DNA from: Yamagishiella unicocca | Lineage: Eukaryota > Chlorophyta > Chlorophyceae > Chlamydomonadales > Volvocaceae | Assembly (NCBI GenBank): GCA_003116995.1 | Contig: BDSL01000200.1 | Span: forward strand, 1-64,000 | Length of the DNA: 64,000 nt | Direction of reading: 5' to 3' | Part shown: positions 35,402 to 48,600 of the stretch, in pieces | Layout: each line of letters opens with the position of its first letter | Numbering within the stretch: the first letter of the stretch is position 1 | Notes under the pieces: generated by a model | What the model was told of the DNA's origin: nothing | Seen by the model: only the letters and a program-made list of their open reading frames with translations | Databases searched by the model: none | Program-made: the position numbers and the translations under genes

Positions 35402-38400
35402 ATGGCAGTAACTGAAGGAGCTCGTGAGAAGTCAGCCACTACCCCTCAGAAACCTGTTGCAAGCCAGAAGCACTCCACACCCCAGCCGCATGACGCGAGG
35501 CCAGTACAGTTGGTGCACCATGACGCGGCGACGGGACAATTTTCGCTTGGCAGTGATGCCGTCGCGGTGCTAAAGCGCATCAAAGCTCCAATCGCCGTCG
35601 TCTCGGTCTGTGGTCGAGCAAGGACTGGCAAGAGCTACATCCTCAATCAACTGCTGGGAACAGCTGAAGTTGGATTTGAGGTTGCCAGTTCATACCGGCC
35701 TTGCACCAAAGGTAAACACTTCCAACTCCAGGTGCCCCAACGGTTGTGCCCATGACCCGAAGGTGCAATTATACCGTGACCCAAGGGATCATTAGCTGAA
35801 GAGCATCCCAAAACACAGAGTTCTACACGCAAGACCGTCCATGGCTGCTTTCGGCTTGACTGATGTAATCATGGACCAGCCCTGCCAAAGTGCTGACGCT
35901 TCTGGCATGAGAAGAGACCGGGATCGCGTGCATACAAACCTTAAACCTGTGGAATTTCCACTCCTAGATAGAGTCGATCACCGCGTGGTTCTGGGTTGAA
36001 CAAAATGACGCTGCCTGCTGCTTAGAGGGGACGTCATGGTGCGTTGTAAGACCGTTTCGCTGTTATCCTGAGGTAGGGCTGCTCTTGCGCCGATCAAATG
36101 GGCATGGACTGCATATCGGATGACAGTGGCCCAGGGAGGGCCTATTGCGTCCCTGCGCCAGTACTTGGCTTCGAAAAGGCGAACTTTATTGCGGGAACGC
36201 TGCACATTTATGTTGTAATCTAGCTCACCCATTCGTACTGGGCCCCTTCTGTCGCTATCGCAGGGCTGTGGCTGTGGTCTGAGCCCATCCGCCGCACTGC
36301 TCTGGACGGCAGCTACTACTACCTGGTGGGTTGGAGGGGGGTTTAGGCCAGTACGACAAGGCTACCATGTGCAGACGGTGAGCCCTGCACCCTCAGGGGG
36401 TTGCGTGCCTTCCGAAGCTCACCTTGAAAGGGTTGTCCAGGGGAGCTGAGCCATTCCGTCCAATGTTGCGGCTTCCTCTCATTAGTCAGCTGGTAAACCC
36501 TGCTCACTGTGTCGTGTCCAAACATACGGCTATGGCTCTTGCGACACGCCCTTCGCAGGTGCTGGTGGACACTGAAGGCATTGACGCGTACGACCAGGTA
36601 CGACCACGTGTTTCAAATTCCTGGGAACAAATATAGCGGGGGACCAGTCATAAATGCTCCCAGTGGATACCTCAAATGAATTGGTACTGCACATCAGCAG
36701 TGTACGGCAGCGGTGTATGTGTATGCGTGCATGCATTGGCTGGAGAGGACATGGAGTCTGCGAGGAGGCCTGTGTAAGCGTGAAGAGGCGTAACCGCGGA
36801 TGACAGGAAGGCGTAAGAACCCCAGCTTATACTCCCCACCTTGGCCTCCCCAGCTTACAGCCCGGGAGCCCGGCCGGCTGGCGTTTCTGAAGGAGAGCTA
36901 TAATTTGCCGTCGGACTCCCATCTCGTCTATAAAGCTTGCTAACGATGGGACCCAAACGTGCCCCCCATTGCCACGCAGACGACCCAGGATGGCGTGTCG
37001 CTCTTCAGCCTGGCCGTGTTGTTATCCAGCCTCTTCGTGTACAATCAGGTACGCCATGGGGCTGATGTGGGAGCTCATTTGGACGCAGGTCGCAGCGGCT
37101 AGGATGTCCGCGGCCTGGATTGCGCGCGCCCCTCTGGAGCGCAGGTGTGAGCAGTAGGCACCTCCTACCGAAGTGCAACCGCATGGCCGGCTGCAGACTA
37201 CCGCAGCAATCCGCCTTAATTGCCGCACCTTGTGGATCCTTCTGCTTGCCTACAATGTGTGCGTGCAGTTGGCTCTGAAGCTTGATCCTCCGTTGTACAG
37301 TCTCTGCCCGCCAATGCTGTAACAATGCCCGGGACGTTCCGTCCGCAGATGGGTGGCATCGACGAGGCGGCTCTGGACCGACTTGCTCTGGTGACGGAGC
37401 TGACGCGCCGGATCAGGGTGCGAACAAACGCTGCCGCTGCGACAGTAGCGGCGCCAGAGACGCCGGGAAGCAAGAAAAAACAGGATGCAGAAGGTGGGCG
37501 GTCCGGACACGGGAGAGGTCCAGGATGCGGGCAGAGAAAGGGCGCTGCTTGTGAGCTGCTGCATGGGTGACAACGGCTCATCCTACAGGGGAAGCTGCGG
37601 CGACGTTTTACTGCGTTTCGGAAGGCCAATCTTGCTGGTTGACTGTCAATGCCTCTTTTTACATGTCACGTCAATTTTGTTCCGCTCTTACCCTCGCCCT
37701 TGCCTTCACCCTTTCCTTGCCTCTGCCAACTGACAGCCACTGCACATGGAGGCAGTAAGAAGCCGGAAACAGAAGGTATCGTACCGGATGTGCCTGTGCA
37801 GCTGGGGCTGTCAACCCTCCCTGACAAATGTTATTGTGTTGCACTCTAGGGGCTTTGGATTTGGCGTCAGACATGAAGTCACATAGCGACCGCGCCGATC
37901 CGACACTGACATCCCACATAGGATCTGACCACTTTTGTCTGTTATCCGTACGCGCCGGGTGAACGCGGTTACCCATCTTCTTCCTTCCAGCGTAACCTCC
38001 TGGCTTTCCCCCTATTCCTCGCGACTGTCCGCGCACCCAACGCTAGCCTGGGCCAAGAAGAAGCAGGCGTCGGACGGGGGTGAGTTGGGCGATTCCTGAG
38101 ATAGTGGCCAGCAGCGCCCCCCGACCTAGCTCCGTTGTCCCAGTGCGCTTGGAGGACCCTGACCGTCTGATCCCGTTTGAATATCAACGCACTAACTTCC
38201 GCCTTACCGTACGACCGGCTGCGCCACCCGGCCAACACGATCAGGGAGCAAGAAGAAGCAGGAGCCAGACGGAGGTGAGTGGGGTGCTGTCGGGCGTTAC
38301 AGGAGAGGCCCAGCATGCGGCGGCACTACTGCGATGCCCGTTTGCTGCATGACCATGGAGCTTGTGCCCCCGCCCCGCCACATCCCGCGCATCCTCTGCT

Positions 38401-41240
38401 ACCACCACCAGGCCTTGAGGACATCTCAGCTCTGTCCGAATTCACACCGTCATTCATGTGGCTGTTGCGGGACTTCTACTATGACTTGGAGGACAAGGGA
38501 GTGCGGGTAGGAGGGGTGAACCTGGGATGCAGGGCCTTGGGCATGGGATTGGGGCGTTCTTCATTGCGCCTTGCTGTCGAAAGGAAGCGAGGCAACAACT
38601 GTCGAGCCCCACGAAGCTGATAGTGTACCCACCATTGACCCCGCTACCTCCCCTTCGTGCAGCAATCCCCACGCGACTATTTGGAGACGGCGCTGATGCC
38701 CACCGCTGGGAAGGGGCAGGCTGTAGAGGCCAAGAACATGGTGCGTGGGTGGCTCTGTTGGCGTGTAGTAAACGTGCATGGTGCGGGCGGATGGATTCGC
38801 GGTCCGGAGAGGCTTCCGGAGAAGCTTCCCTGCTTGCCTGGGCTGTTGCCGGTATCCTTCGTGGCCGTGTCCTACCGATGTCTTCACCCTCGTCCCGATT
38901 CAATACGCCCTTCCTGGGACCCTGCAGATCCGCGAGTCCATCAAGTCGCTCTTCCCCGACCGCGACTGTGTGACACTGGTACGACCCGTGACCGACGAGG
39001 AGGAGCTGCGCAATCTGGCTACACTGTCGCCTGAGCAGCTGCGACCGGAGTTCGCGCAGGTGCGGTGGCGCGGCTGGGGGCCATCGTGTCCCAGCACTGA
39101 AGTGGAACAGGCGAAGGGCAACAGGCGAAGGGCACGGGACGGAGTCTGATTGGCCGGCGCGCCGTATCTCCTGGGGCTTGACCGGGTGCTGCGTGCTGCT
39201 GCCGGTACTTAATCTGGTTGCAGAGTACTGCGATACTAACGTTGTTGTTGCTGTCGCTGCTGCCGATGTGCCGCTGCAGGGCGTCGAGCGACTGACGGCC
39301 ACGATCAACGCGCGGGCGCAGCCGAAGCGGCTGGGCACGCAGATGCTGACGGGGCCGCTCCTTGCGGGGCTGGCGGCGGCATACATCAAGGCCATCAACC
39401 AGGGGGCCGTGCCTACCATATCCACGGCCTGGCATGTGCGCGCGTGTTGTGCGGGGCGTGGGCCCGGAATGGATGCGGATAGCAGCAATCCGGCCGATCC
39501 ATGTTGCACAGCTGTCTAGCCACTATTGGACGGCCCATGGCGAGAGCTGGTTGATGATGCTGCCCACGAATTGCTTACTGATTGGGCATGAAAGCGGGCA
39601 AAGTGTCGGCCGTGCAAGTGCGAGGCGTTGGAGCCCACAGTGGGGGTCGATGTGTGAACCTGCGACAAAAGAAGGTGGTCGTCGCTCATACCTCCCCGGT
39701 TGCCCCATAATCCTATTGGCCGCTGTCGTGCAGAGCGTGGCGGAGTCCGAGTGCCGGGCCGCCTGCTACGCCGCTGAGGACGCCTATCGCGCCACCTTCA
39801 ACCCCAACACGCCTCCGGACGAGCAGACGCTCACGGACGAGCACCAGGTGGGAGGGTGTATTTAGATGCGCGCGGCGCGGCCTTCGATATACCATGCAAG
39901 GGTGTCGCGGGGCAGGACGCGAACATTGAGGCCAACGCACTGGGTTGGTTTGGGTCATCCCGTTGACCTACCCAGGCTTCGAGCTTGCTCCATTCTCCCT
40001 CCACAACGGTTCACCCAAATGACTGTACGTTGCGCTGACGGCTACACGATTGTGACTTCCGCCCTCCCTTAATGTGTATTTCTGTCCCCTCTCCTTGGTG
40101 GTCCCACTAGCGCGCCCTGGTAGCTGCTTTCGGTGCCTTTAAGGACCGCGCCGTCGGCGACCCCAGCCTGCAATCACGATATCAGCAGCGCTATGTTTCC
40201 TCGTGCAACCTGGCGTTCGAGGCCGTGCGAGAGCGGCGGCTGGCAGCGGCAGCGGAGGCGCTGGAGCGGCAGCTGGCGGACCTGGGGGCACGTCTGCACT
40301 CGGTGAGGGGTCAGGCAGGATGCTTAAGCACGTGCTAGAGCGCGGCGCCACATATCGACAGTTGCGATGCTGATGGCTGACTAAGGGATACGCAGGACCA
40401 AAAGGGTTCGCGGCTTGGTTGCGAACTCCGTTTGTGGCTGATCACGGTGGCAGTGAGGAGAGCCGTACGGGGTGCAGTCTGTGATGTGTGCTGGTGAGAG
40501 ACGAACGTGCCAGATGCTGGCCTTCCTTTCAGCGCTACCTTGCTCAGCGTTTCAGGCTGCCAAAATCTTGTTTCGCGCCCTTCCTGTGCGCGTGTGCCGT
40601 CCTCGAGCAGGACGTCCGGCTCCGGGACGCCGACTACGTACAGGTTGCCGCGAGTGTGGAGGCGGGCATGTCTGGAGTGGTGAGCGCCACGGTGGGGGCG
40701 GCGCGCTGGCCACGGCTGCTTGCTTTCTGCCACTCACAGTACGCAGGCCTGGGCGCGGAGCTGTTCGAGCGGCAAGCCACGGCAGCGGCCCTCAAGGCAG
40801 AGCGAGTACACATGGAGACTCAGACCCAGGCGGCCGAGGTGGAGCGGCTGCGGCTGGAGAACGAGGCCCTTAAGGTGCCGTGGGGGAATCGGCCAGGGCG
40901 GGGGTGAGGTATGCAATTGGAGTAGCTGTATTTAGTTATGCGGTTGGAATTTGTTGAGGGGAGGCGGGACAAACTTACATGACAGCTTATACGAGCCGTC
41001 CATCGCTTATACGAGCCGTCCATCGCTTGTTTGTTGTCTAGGAGTTGATTATATTGACTTGCCTCCCTTCGTCACGGGCTCCCTTCGCACCTCGTTCCTC
41101 AGGCCCAAGTGGCTGCCGCCAACAAGCGGGCCGATGAGGCCGCCGCCCTGCTGGATGCGGCTGTGCGCAGCGCCAAGGCCGCGCAGCGACACGATGTGGA
41201 TTACGAGCCGTCGGAGTCACGAGGCTGCTTCGGGTGCTAG
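35402..41240 (+). CDS. Guanylate-binding-protein (GBP)-like large GTPase with Lys-rich mini-exons
   Basis: This is a dynamin-superfamily GTPase of the GBP/atlastin type, expected to bind GTP and self-assemble at membranes. Exons: 35402-35711, 36264-36325, 36559-36597, 36980-37048, 37349-37493, 37737-37775, 38047-38079, 38245-38274, 38412-38506, 38663-38740, 38928-39059, 39280-39435, 39734-39847, 40111-40302, 40611-40874 and 41103-41240; 631 residues if all are used. The P-loop is GRARTGKS (71-78). G3 is DTEG in VLVDTEGIDAYDQ. The GBP-type G4 motif is LLRDF. The helical part follows (FPDRDCVTLVRPV, QMLTGPLLAGLAAAYIKAIN, then Ala/Glu/Gln-rich coiled coil). Between VTELTRRIRV and EFTPSFMWLLRDF lie four serial Lys-rich segments. 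The ATG at 35402 is in good context (GCGATGGCA). The last four residues are CFGC. Confidence 0.88.
37445..38274 (+). repeat. Four serially repeated Lys-rich exon segments in the GBP-like gene
   Basis: The end of exon 37349-37493 (GSKKKQDAE-G) is followed by three short exons that look like relatives of it: 37737-37775 (ATAHGGSKKPETE), 38047-38079 (AWAKKKQASDG) and 38245-38274 (GSKKKQEPDG). Each short exon has its own AG acceptor and GT donor, starts and ends in phase 1, and is 39, 33 or 30 bases long. Any one can therefore be included or skipped without changing frame. Downstream, exon 38412 also accepts phase 1. Confidence 0.78.
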
Positions 41241-42630
41241 CAGCATGTGCTGCGAATGGGAAGCATACATTTATGTACATACTTGAGTTGCAGCGTTGAC
41301 TGTGATGGTGATGGCGACGTGGTTGGATGTAATCGGGCTCGAACTGGGACGCTTAGACAGGCGCATCGGGCACATTGGCACTGGATCAGCATGAGGCATT
41401 ATTACACTGCACAACGGGGCCCCATGCGATATGTAAGCAAGAATGGGGTGCACAACACCTCGGAGTCGCAGAACCGCAGTGGTGCTAGCTGTAATTATAA
41501 TATTACGCCGGCCGGAGCCTGGCGTGTATTAAGGGGGTGGGGAACTGAGGTGCTAGCTGTACATGTTGCGGAACGGGGGCCAATTCTTCGCACGCCGGAT
41601 TCCCGAGTACAGTGTCCAACCCCACATGGAGTCCCCCTTAGGGTACAAGAAGCCGCGGAGCACAACACAGCTACGCAAGTTTGGGTGTGATGAACATCGT
41701 GCCAGCCACAGTTACCCCTGGAGTAGTAGTAGTGCTTGTCAGGTGATGCGCCCGATGGCTCCGCCTGCTGGTCTGGGCCCACTGTAATAGTTACAGCGAC
41801 CGACTGAAAAGCTTGTTTCGCGCTCTTTTGCCTATTGTTTTCGGCCACTTTTTAGAGTTCCGTCCACGGCACTGCACGCCTGTGCGTTTGGGGCCCATAG
41901 TGGCTTGGACGCACTTGTATCGGTGCTCAAAGTCAGGGACTTTCCCCTCGTTTGTTCGCTCGCAGTTGCTAGCGGCCAGTCCGTAGCATCTCGTCTCTGC
42001 AGAATGGCGCGTTCTATCTCTTGCACTGCGCTGTCCTGGATTCTCGAGGATTCGAGGCGATATTCCACTACAATACAAAAGCAACCGTTACAACAAAAAA
42101 AGCAGTTTTACCGTGAAGCCGGTGAGGCCTGGATGCCTGCATGAATTAGCATGAATGATGACATGGGTGTGGAGACATGACATCCTTTTGGGGTTTTGGC
42201 CCGACTTGCTCACGGTGCATGCTATACTAATAAACATAAACGGATAATAAACAAGCAATCAACCATTCGATTGCTTCTACCACATGACATTAACCGTCAG
42301 GCGCAATTCATGCCCTTCAGAGTACGTCTACTACAGCTGAAACCTAGGTGAAGCTGCTCACCGGCCTGCTCCGGCACCACAACACTAGACAGGTCCGCAG
42401 AAACAGTCCACCGAGGTCAAGGCAACGGGCCTATCACTGCAGGACTCCTCTCGCTCAGGAGGGCAAGTGCTCCTACACCTAACACGAAAGCCCTTAGGCT
42501 CAGCAAGACTACTGGTACATTATCACCCACGGTCCAATCACGGTCGGGTTGTGTAAATCATTCGCCGTGTCCTGACTCACATAAGGGCCCAGCTGAGTAG
42601 CCCACGCACCACCTGGTCGTCGAAGCGCGA
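41241..42630. other. Intergenic region between convergent GTPase and FAS1 genes
   Basis: This is the space between two 3' ends. It contains the GTPase poly(A) signal at 41328-41332. Small frames (41495-41848, 41791-42084) have no recognisable family. The part around 42180-42260 is AT-rich. Confidence 0.55.
41328..41332 (+). other. TGTAA poly(A) signal of the GTPase gene
   Basis: The pentamer TGTAA, the usual polyadenylation signal in volvocine algae, lies 88 bases after the stop codon at 41240. Assignment is by position only. Confidence 0.5.
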
Positions 42631-45600
42631 CTACATCAGCTTGCCCATGATGGCGACCCTGCCCAACAGCAGGGTAAACGCCAGCAGTAGCATTGAGGGC
42701 ACAGCGGTGCCAGCAGATCCATCGCCCGGGCTCCGGAGTGCAGCGGGCACCAACACATAGTTGACAGTCTGGACGTAGGACCTGTCATTTGGAGCGGGGT
42801 GGAGCGGTGGCATGGGACAGCTCAATCTTAGGCACATGCCTGGCTTCGGTAACAGAGCGGCGCTGGGTAAGCCTGGAGCCAAGGCAACGGGTCCTGAGGG
42901 AAACGCTCCAATCAGCACGCCACTCCCCAAAAACAGGGATGACTCTAAACGGACTGGCCCAGAGAACGAATCATTCATCCCATCCTCACCGGCCGTACAG
43001 GATGGGCACATCCATGGGTGTGACCAGACCGGCGACAGTCTTGTCAGCGGCAAAAACTACGCCACCGGACACCACTCCCACCCGGATAGGAAAGCCCCTG
43101 CGCGGTGGCATAGACCAAGTTTGTGCTGAGAAAGGGGTAAGGCTGTGGTTTTTGTTGCGAGTGTGACGAGGTGAATGTAGGGTTACTGTGTGACGAGGTG
43201 AACTCAGCATCATGCACAGTGCGTGGCACGGATGAGCAGCAGTTCACGATCCATGTCGTGGCTGCTCCGCTGTGCCTGTGCCAGGGACAAAACACACCAT
43301 CAACACACCCGTCCCTGTTCAATCAACGCGCCGCAGTAGCACATTTACACACTGCCGCAGGCAGGACAGCATACCGATCGGCCCACGCTAATGCATGACA
43401 GCGATCAGTGCACAATGCCGGAAGGTGTCACTCAGTAGAGGTCACTGTGCGGCTGATTGGAGTTACCCATTCATGCCGCCATGCCGTGCTGGTTCGCGTC
43501 CAACAGCCGAAACTCACGCGACGGTGGTGAATGTGGCCCCATTGACAAAGTCAGGCCTCGTCCTGGGACCGTTGAGCAGGTGATTCTGGATTCCAAGCAA
43601 GGGGCCAGATTACAGCCGTGACTGTCAGGTAGCGTATCAGACAGGCGCACTGATCAAACTCTAGCTGGAGACAGGGCATGCGGACAATCCCTCTGCCGCG
43701 ACATTGTTGGCCGGCTCCATGTAATCTCAGCTGTGTCAAAGGACGCCATCAGCAATGCCTCCTCGTTCTCAGCAATACACCAGACATGGTATCGCGTACT
43801 ACTATCCGTAATGGCTGGCTGCAGCCAAGACGCCGCGCAGATTCGCCTGTTCATTTATCGTGAACCGTTTCCTGCCACAGTGCGTGTCCATGACGGCAGA
43901 ACGATGCGCTAGGGTTACAATACCGAGGCGTGAGGCGGACGGAAGGGGGAGGCACGTTGGAAAGCATCACGCCAATGTGCGTGTTTACGTGCACACTCAG
44001 CACCCTGTGAAGATGGGTTACTTTGCAGCGGGAAACAGGCAGGGACGGCCAGTACGGGCGGGGTTTAGTAATAGGCCTTACGGTTAGGAGCAAGCGCTTG
44101 TCGTCGTAGAATCCGTAGTAAGGGTCCAGGGAGGTGCCGCCGGCCTTCGAGACGAAATCGGCGATAGCCTACAGTGGGTGGTCAGGATGAGATAGGGAGC
44201 GAGGGGGTTTATCGGCTTCGGTAACATTTCTGCGCTGCTACAGGGGATCACACATGTGTGCGTACGACTGAGCCGCTGAGTGCCTCGCTACGCCAACCTG
44301 CTGCCTCGCCTCGGTCCTTACTCCATCTCGTTGCTCGCTACTTGCGCAATCGGAACCCCTGACGGAGGCCTTCGGTCGAGTTCGGGATGTATGGTGCGGG
44401 CTTACTTGTAGGCAGCTAGGTTGCAATGGAGATGTGGCATATTTAGATGGGCCAAGGCTGGGGCGGGGGGGGCCTGGATTCCGTGCCGACGACGCCTCAC
44501 CTGATTGTTCGGGGCCAGGAACGTGATGGTTAACTTGGGATCCGTCAGGGGGTATAGAAAGCTGGACTCTTTCTTAATAAAGCTGGCAAGCGAGGCATAA
44601 TCACTGTTTTTTGCGATGCACTGCCAAATGTTGGTAAAGACAGGCACCAGGACCTGATGTAGAGGGGAGAAGGAGGCCCGCCGACAATTAAAACGGATGC
44701 GGGCACGATGCAGGATTAGGGGCATTACGGAGCAAGAGGTAAAGCGCACGTGACCAGTGCAGTGCCTGGCGGTGCGGGGAGATTGCTGAATTGATGGCTG
44801 ATGTAATGGGTACGGCAGGACGGAACGTGCGTCCACGTTCACGCGGGTCTTTGTGTGGATGGCTCTGCGGTGGTCGGGAGGGCGCCGGTATATAGTGCCT
44901 TCATTCATGCGTACGACTGCATTGCGTACGAATCTCCACCCAGACGCGGGCGCCGCAGCTGCACCACAGGTCTCCGCACATACGTACCTACGCAGCGCGC
45001 GCACGCGCGGCCTTTTCACCTTATTACCGTACATTAACTTGCACCTACCGTGTCGATGAATTGCACATGTGACCTGGTTACGGGGCCGCCCACTGGGATC
45101 ATCCATGGGACGATACTTGCGAAGCTGCCAACGCCTTCAATGGTGGCCCTCCCGGCGATGCTTCCGATGGTCAGTGTCTTGTTCTGGCTGCAAACAAACG
45201 GAGCAGGATTCACAACACAGGTCATCCATTCGTGGCGACTCGAGACTCAGACTAGGGTAGTGCGGCCCGTTGCCTCGTTAGCCCGGTGAACCATAAAGGG
45301 AGTGAGGTAAGGCTTAGTCAACGACTGTGTAGCCTTCCTTATAGCAAACGGACTACTTGGAAACACGCACGTCGTCACCTGCCCGCGGGCGCCTCCTCAA
45401 CGCGCGTAACGCTTCTTCCATCCACATCGATTTCATTCCCAGTGATCGGTTATCGGTAATACGATATCCCTTCTTGCTATAAGGTTATGCCCAAGTAAGG
45501 TGACGCGGCGCTTTGCAGGCTGCGCATTTGGCCCGGCGACATTACACCGGCCCCGCGTGGACCTGCTGTTTGCCGTACCGGAGAGTGACGAACTCGGTCC

Positions 45601-48600
45601 CAATACTCATGTTGCTGAAGTCCAGCTTCTGCGTGACATACGCAACTGCGTGCCGGGTGGAATGTCGGTGATGAGGAGGTAAGTGTAAGTTGTAGGCGCG
45701 GGAAGTAAGCCTTACTTGGCAAAACAACGATAGATAGATGTGGATAGCTAGGTGCGCCCGTCTTCATTTGCACTACCGGTGCAATGCCTCATTCGATTGC
45801 ACCAGCAACGCACGAATTCTCATTGGGTTTATGATACATGGAGTGGTTATCATGCAGGCTGTCAATGTCATGTTTAGTAAGCATAAGCCAAGGCAGTGTA
45901 GCGAGGTCTGCTGCCGTACACCTCCCGCCAAGCAATCGGTATGCAGACGCGCCGGGCCGCATCATCAACACCGCCTGCCGAGCGAGGCTCTGCTAGGTTG
46001 GCACATCATCCAACTGTATGCCTGCTGGGGCACAAGACAGCGCCATGCAGGTAAGCTGCTTTCAGGCGCATGCAGGCACCCACCATGGTACGTTAAAATG
46101 TCGTAGCTGTTGGTGCCGTTGACGCTGAAGTCAATGAAGTAGTTATTCGTAGCTGCTGTGAAAGCCTGACACGATGACGAAACGAGCGAAAGATATACAT
46201 GACAATTTAGCCGTATAGGTGGCGGGAACGCAACGTCTGCTCTTGCCAATCGACGCGTGCAGCTCCTTTTGATTGCTTACTTGAGATCAGAGAAGATAAG
46301 AAGAGTGACGACGTGAACAAGCAATCGTTATGTTATCAACCCACTAAGCTGGTGACAGCACGAACTGCTGGCCCATTCACCAGTTTGGACAGAACATGCT
46401 GGCCTGCACCAACGTCCCTGACATCCGCTTACATTGTCATTCGGCCCAAAGAAGGTGTACTCCGCGGACGTGTCGTTCAAAGCCTGCCAGAGGCCGGCCG
46501 CCTTCAGGCTACTGGTGAGTTGTGTAGTGTCGCTCTGGGCAGCAATAGCCTGTACAAACAAAATGGGATTCAGGAAACTGGTTGCACGCGTTTTCGATGA
46601 GGTCTAGTAACTAACTAGTTGGCTGCAGCCGTGGAATGAAGGATTCACGCCGCTTTATATTAAAGCGGTTCAAGTCAGGTTCAGCCACGCATGCACGCGC
46701 CTGCACGCACATTTCGAACGCGAGTGATATTTCCTTTCCAGTGCACATGTAGCATAGGATGTAAACCAAACACACATTCCACACACGTTCCAACCGAAGT
46801 GCCCCGTTCTACTCACGTCAGCTATGGTGTCGTACCAGTACTTCAGCACGTTGTCGATTACATAGACGAACGCCTTGCCAGCGGGGATATCCACCTCAAC
46901 CATGCCGGCATCACTGGGGAGTGCACCAGCGCATCATGCAGCAGCAGAATTATGATGCAAGATGCCGTGGATACAAATCAGGTTCAGCACTATTGAATAA
47001 TGACCGCACGCAGATCACTCCAACGCAAGTAAGGGCCATACATCCAGGTTTGAGTAGTTTGCGCGCCGATACATACATCCTATACATTCTTGCGCAAGTA
47101 GCCTTCTGAGGTTCGTGACGTCAGAGGTAGGCCTGGTAGAAAAAGACCCCCTGGTAAACTCCGTCGTACGTGAAGAGCGCATCATCACGAACACGTCAAA
47201 CACTAGCTCAGCGGCGCAGGGTCCAGGCACAAAAAAGACCAAGTCCAGCACGCACGTAACAACCTTCCGTTATATACGATGCGATGCGCTGACATACCTG
47301 CCTGTGCCACGCACCCGAGTGGCTGCTGATGTGTTGCTAAAGGCCAGGCGCAAAGACCGGTAATCACCGGTATTCCTGCTGGCGCTCCTGCAGTTCACAA
47401 GCAACGGACGGGTCATACATGGCATATGGTACCGTACGCGCGCCTGATCATCGCGCAGGGCAAAATGTTGGAATTATTTTTCAGTTCGCGCAGGTCTCTA
47501 GCGGTATTATTTTTCAGTTCGCGCAGGCCGCAGGGTATATCTTTTCGATTCGCGCGCAAGCCGTGCACTCGCGTCTTCGCCAAACGCTCTTACACTCTCT
47601 CGAACTCGTGCTAGAATGTCTGCAAACGATACTGTATGAGCGGCACAATTGGTACCCCAAATCAATCTGATAGGCTGTCAAGACGGCTGGTCCGCCATTT
47701 CTTACCCAGTCCTATCTATAATAAGGTAGCATGTGCCACTACATAATGTAAACAATTAAGCTGAAGTGCGGTCCGCGGTTTGGGCCGGGGGTGGCTGGGC
47801 GGGGTAGGACTGGGTAGGGTCTACGGGTATTTACGGTTCGCGCAGGCCTCTCGGGGTATTATTTTTTTCCGTCGCGCAGGCCGGTAAGGCATTTATTATT
47901 TTTGCGCGTAAGTGCACCTTTTTCCAAATAATTATTTATTTATTAGCGATGATATCAAGTGGGTACGGTATGCTACTTGGATGCTAGCTACTTGGACGCC
48001 TCTACATGTGTTTTTGCACTACTGGGAAAAACCTGCCGGGATGTGCACGTATGTTCGATGACGAAGAGCGACAAGGTGCATGGTGACATTCAAGGATTGG
48101 TTGGGACGGTGGGGGCTCGGGGCTGCTGACCTCAGGCCATCAATGGTACCCAGGACCCTGAAGGGCCGTACCTTTATAAGCATAGTCGTCGTCCTCATCA
48201 TATTTCCATATTAAGTGTGCCAATCCGGCAAGAGTCGACACTGCTGACCCCTTATTTCGTGCCTTACTTTGATTCATTGCACATGTTCCTCATCACATGG
48301 CTATCCGCACGTCACGACGCAGCGCACGCAGAAGCGCCGCTCCGTGCCCAAATAAAGGGAAGGCCATTTTCGGTCACCGCATGTACGCGCGTGGATGTGA
48401 ATCGCGCGTTATGCGCTTATGCCCCTGCCACTTCCTCAAGTGCCGTGTGGCTATTTATTCTGGCCTGAAGCCACTGAAACAATCATCTATCCAGCAATTT
48501 ATTCGGTTTCTGATATTGGGTGCACCAGCGACATCGCTCCTTCCTAGTGCGGCCCCCTGTCAGTATTATCGCGTCGGCAATCAGACAGGCTTGGTTGATA

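Noticed and set aside
47101..47165. Alternative minus-strand reading ALFTYDGVYQGVFFYQAYL with stop, as the last exon of a separate FAS1 gene
   Set aside because: It looks protein-like but no donor or acceptor joins it to the neighbouring FAS1 exons. The frame VFDVFVMMRSS joins in phase on both sides, so one gene was preferred; confidence is moderate.
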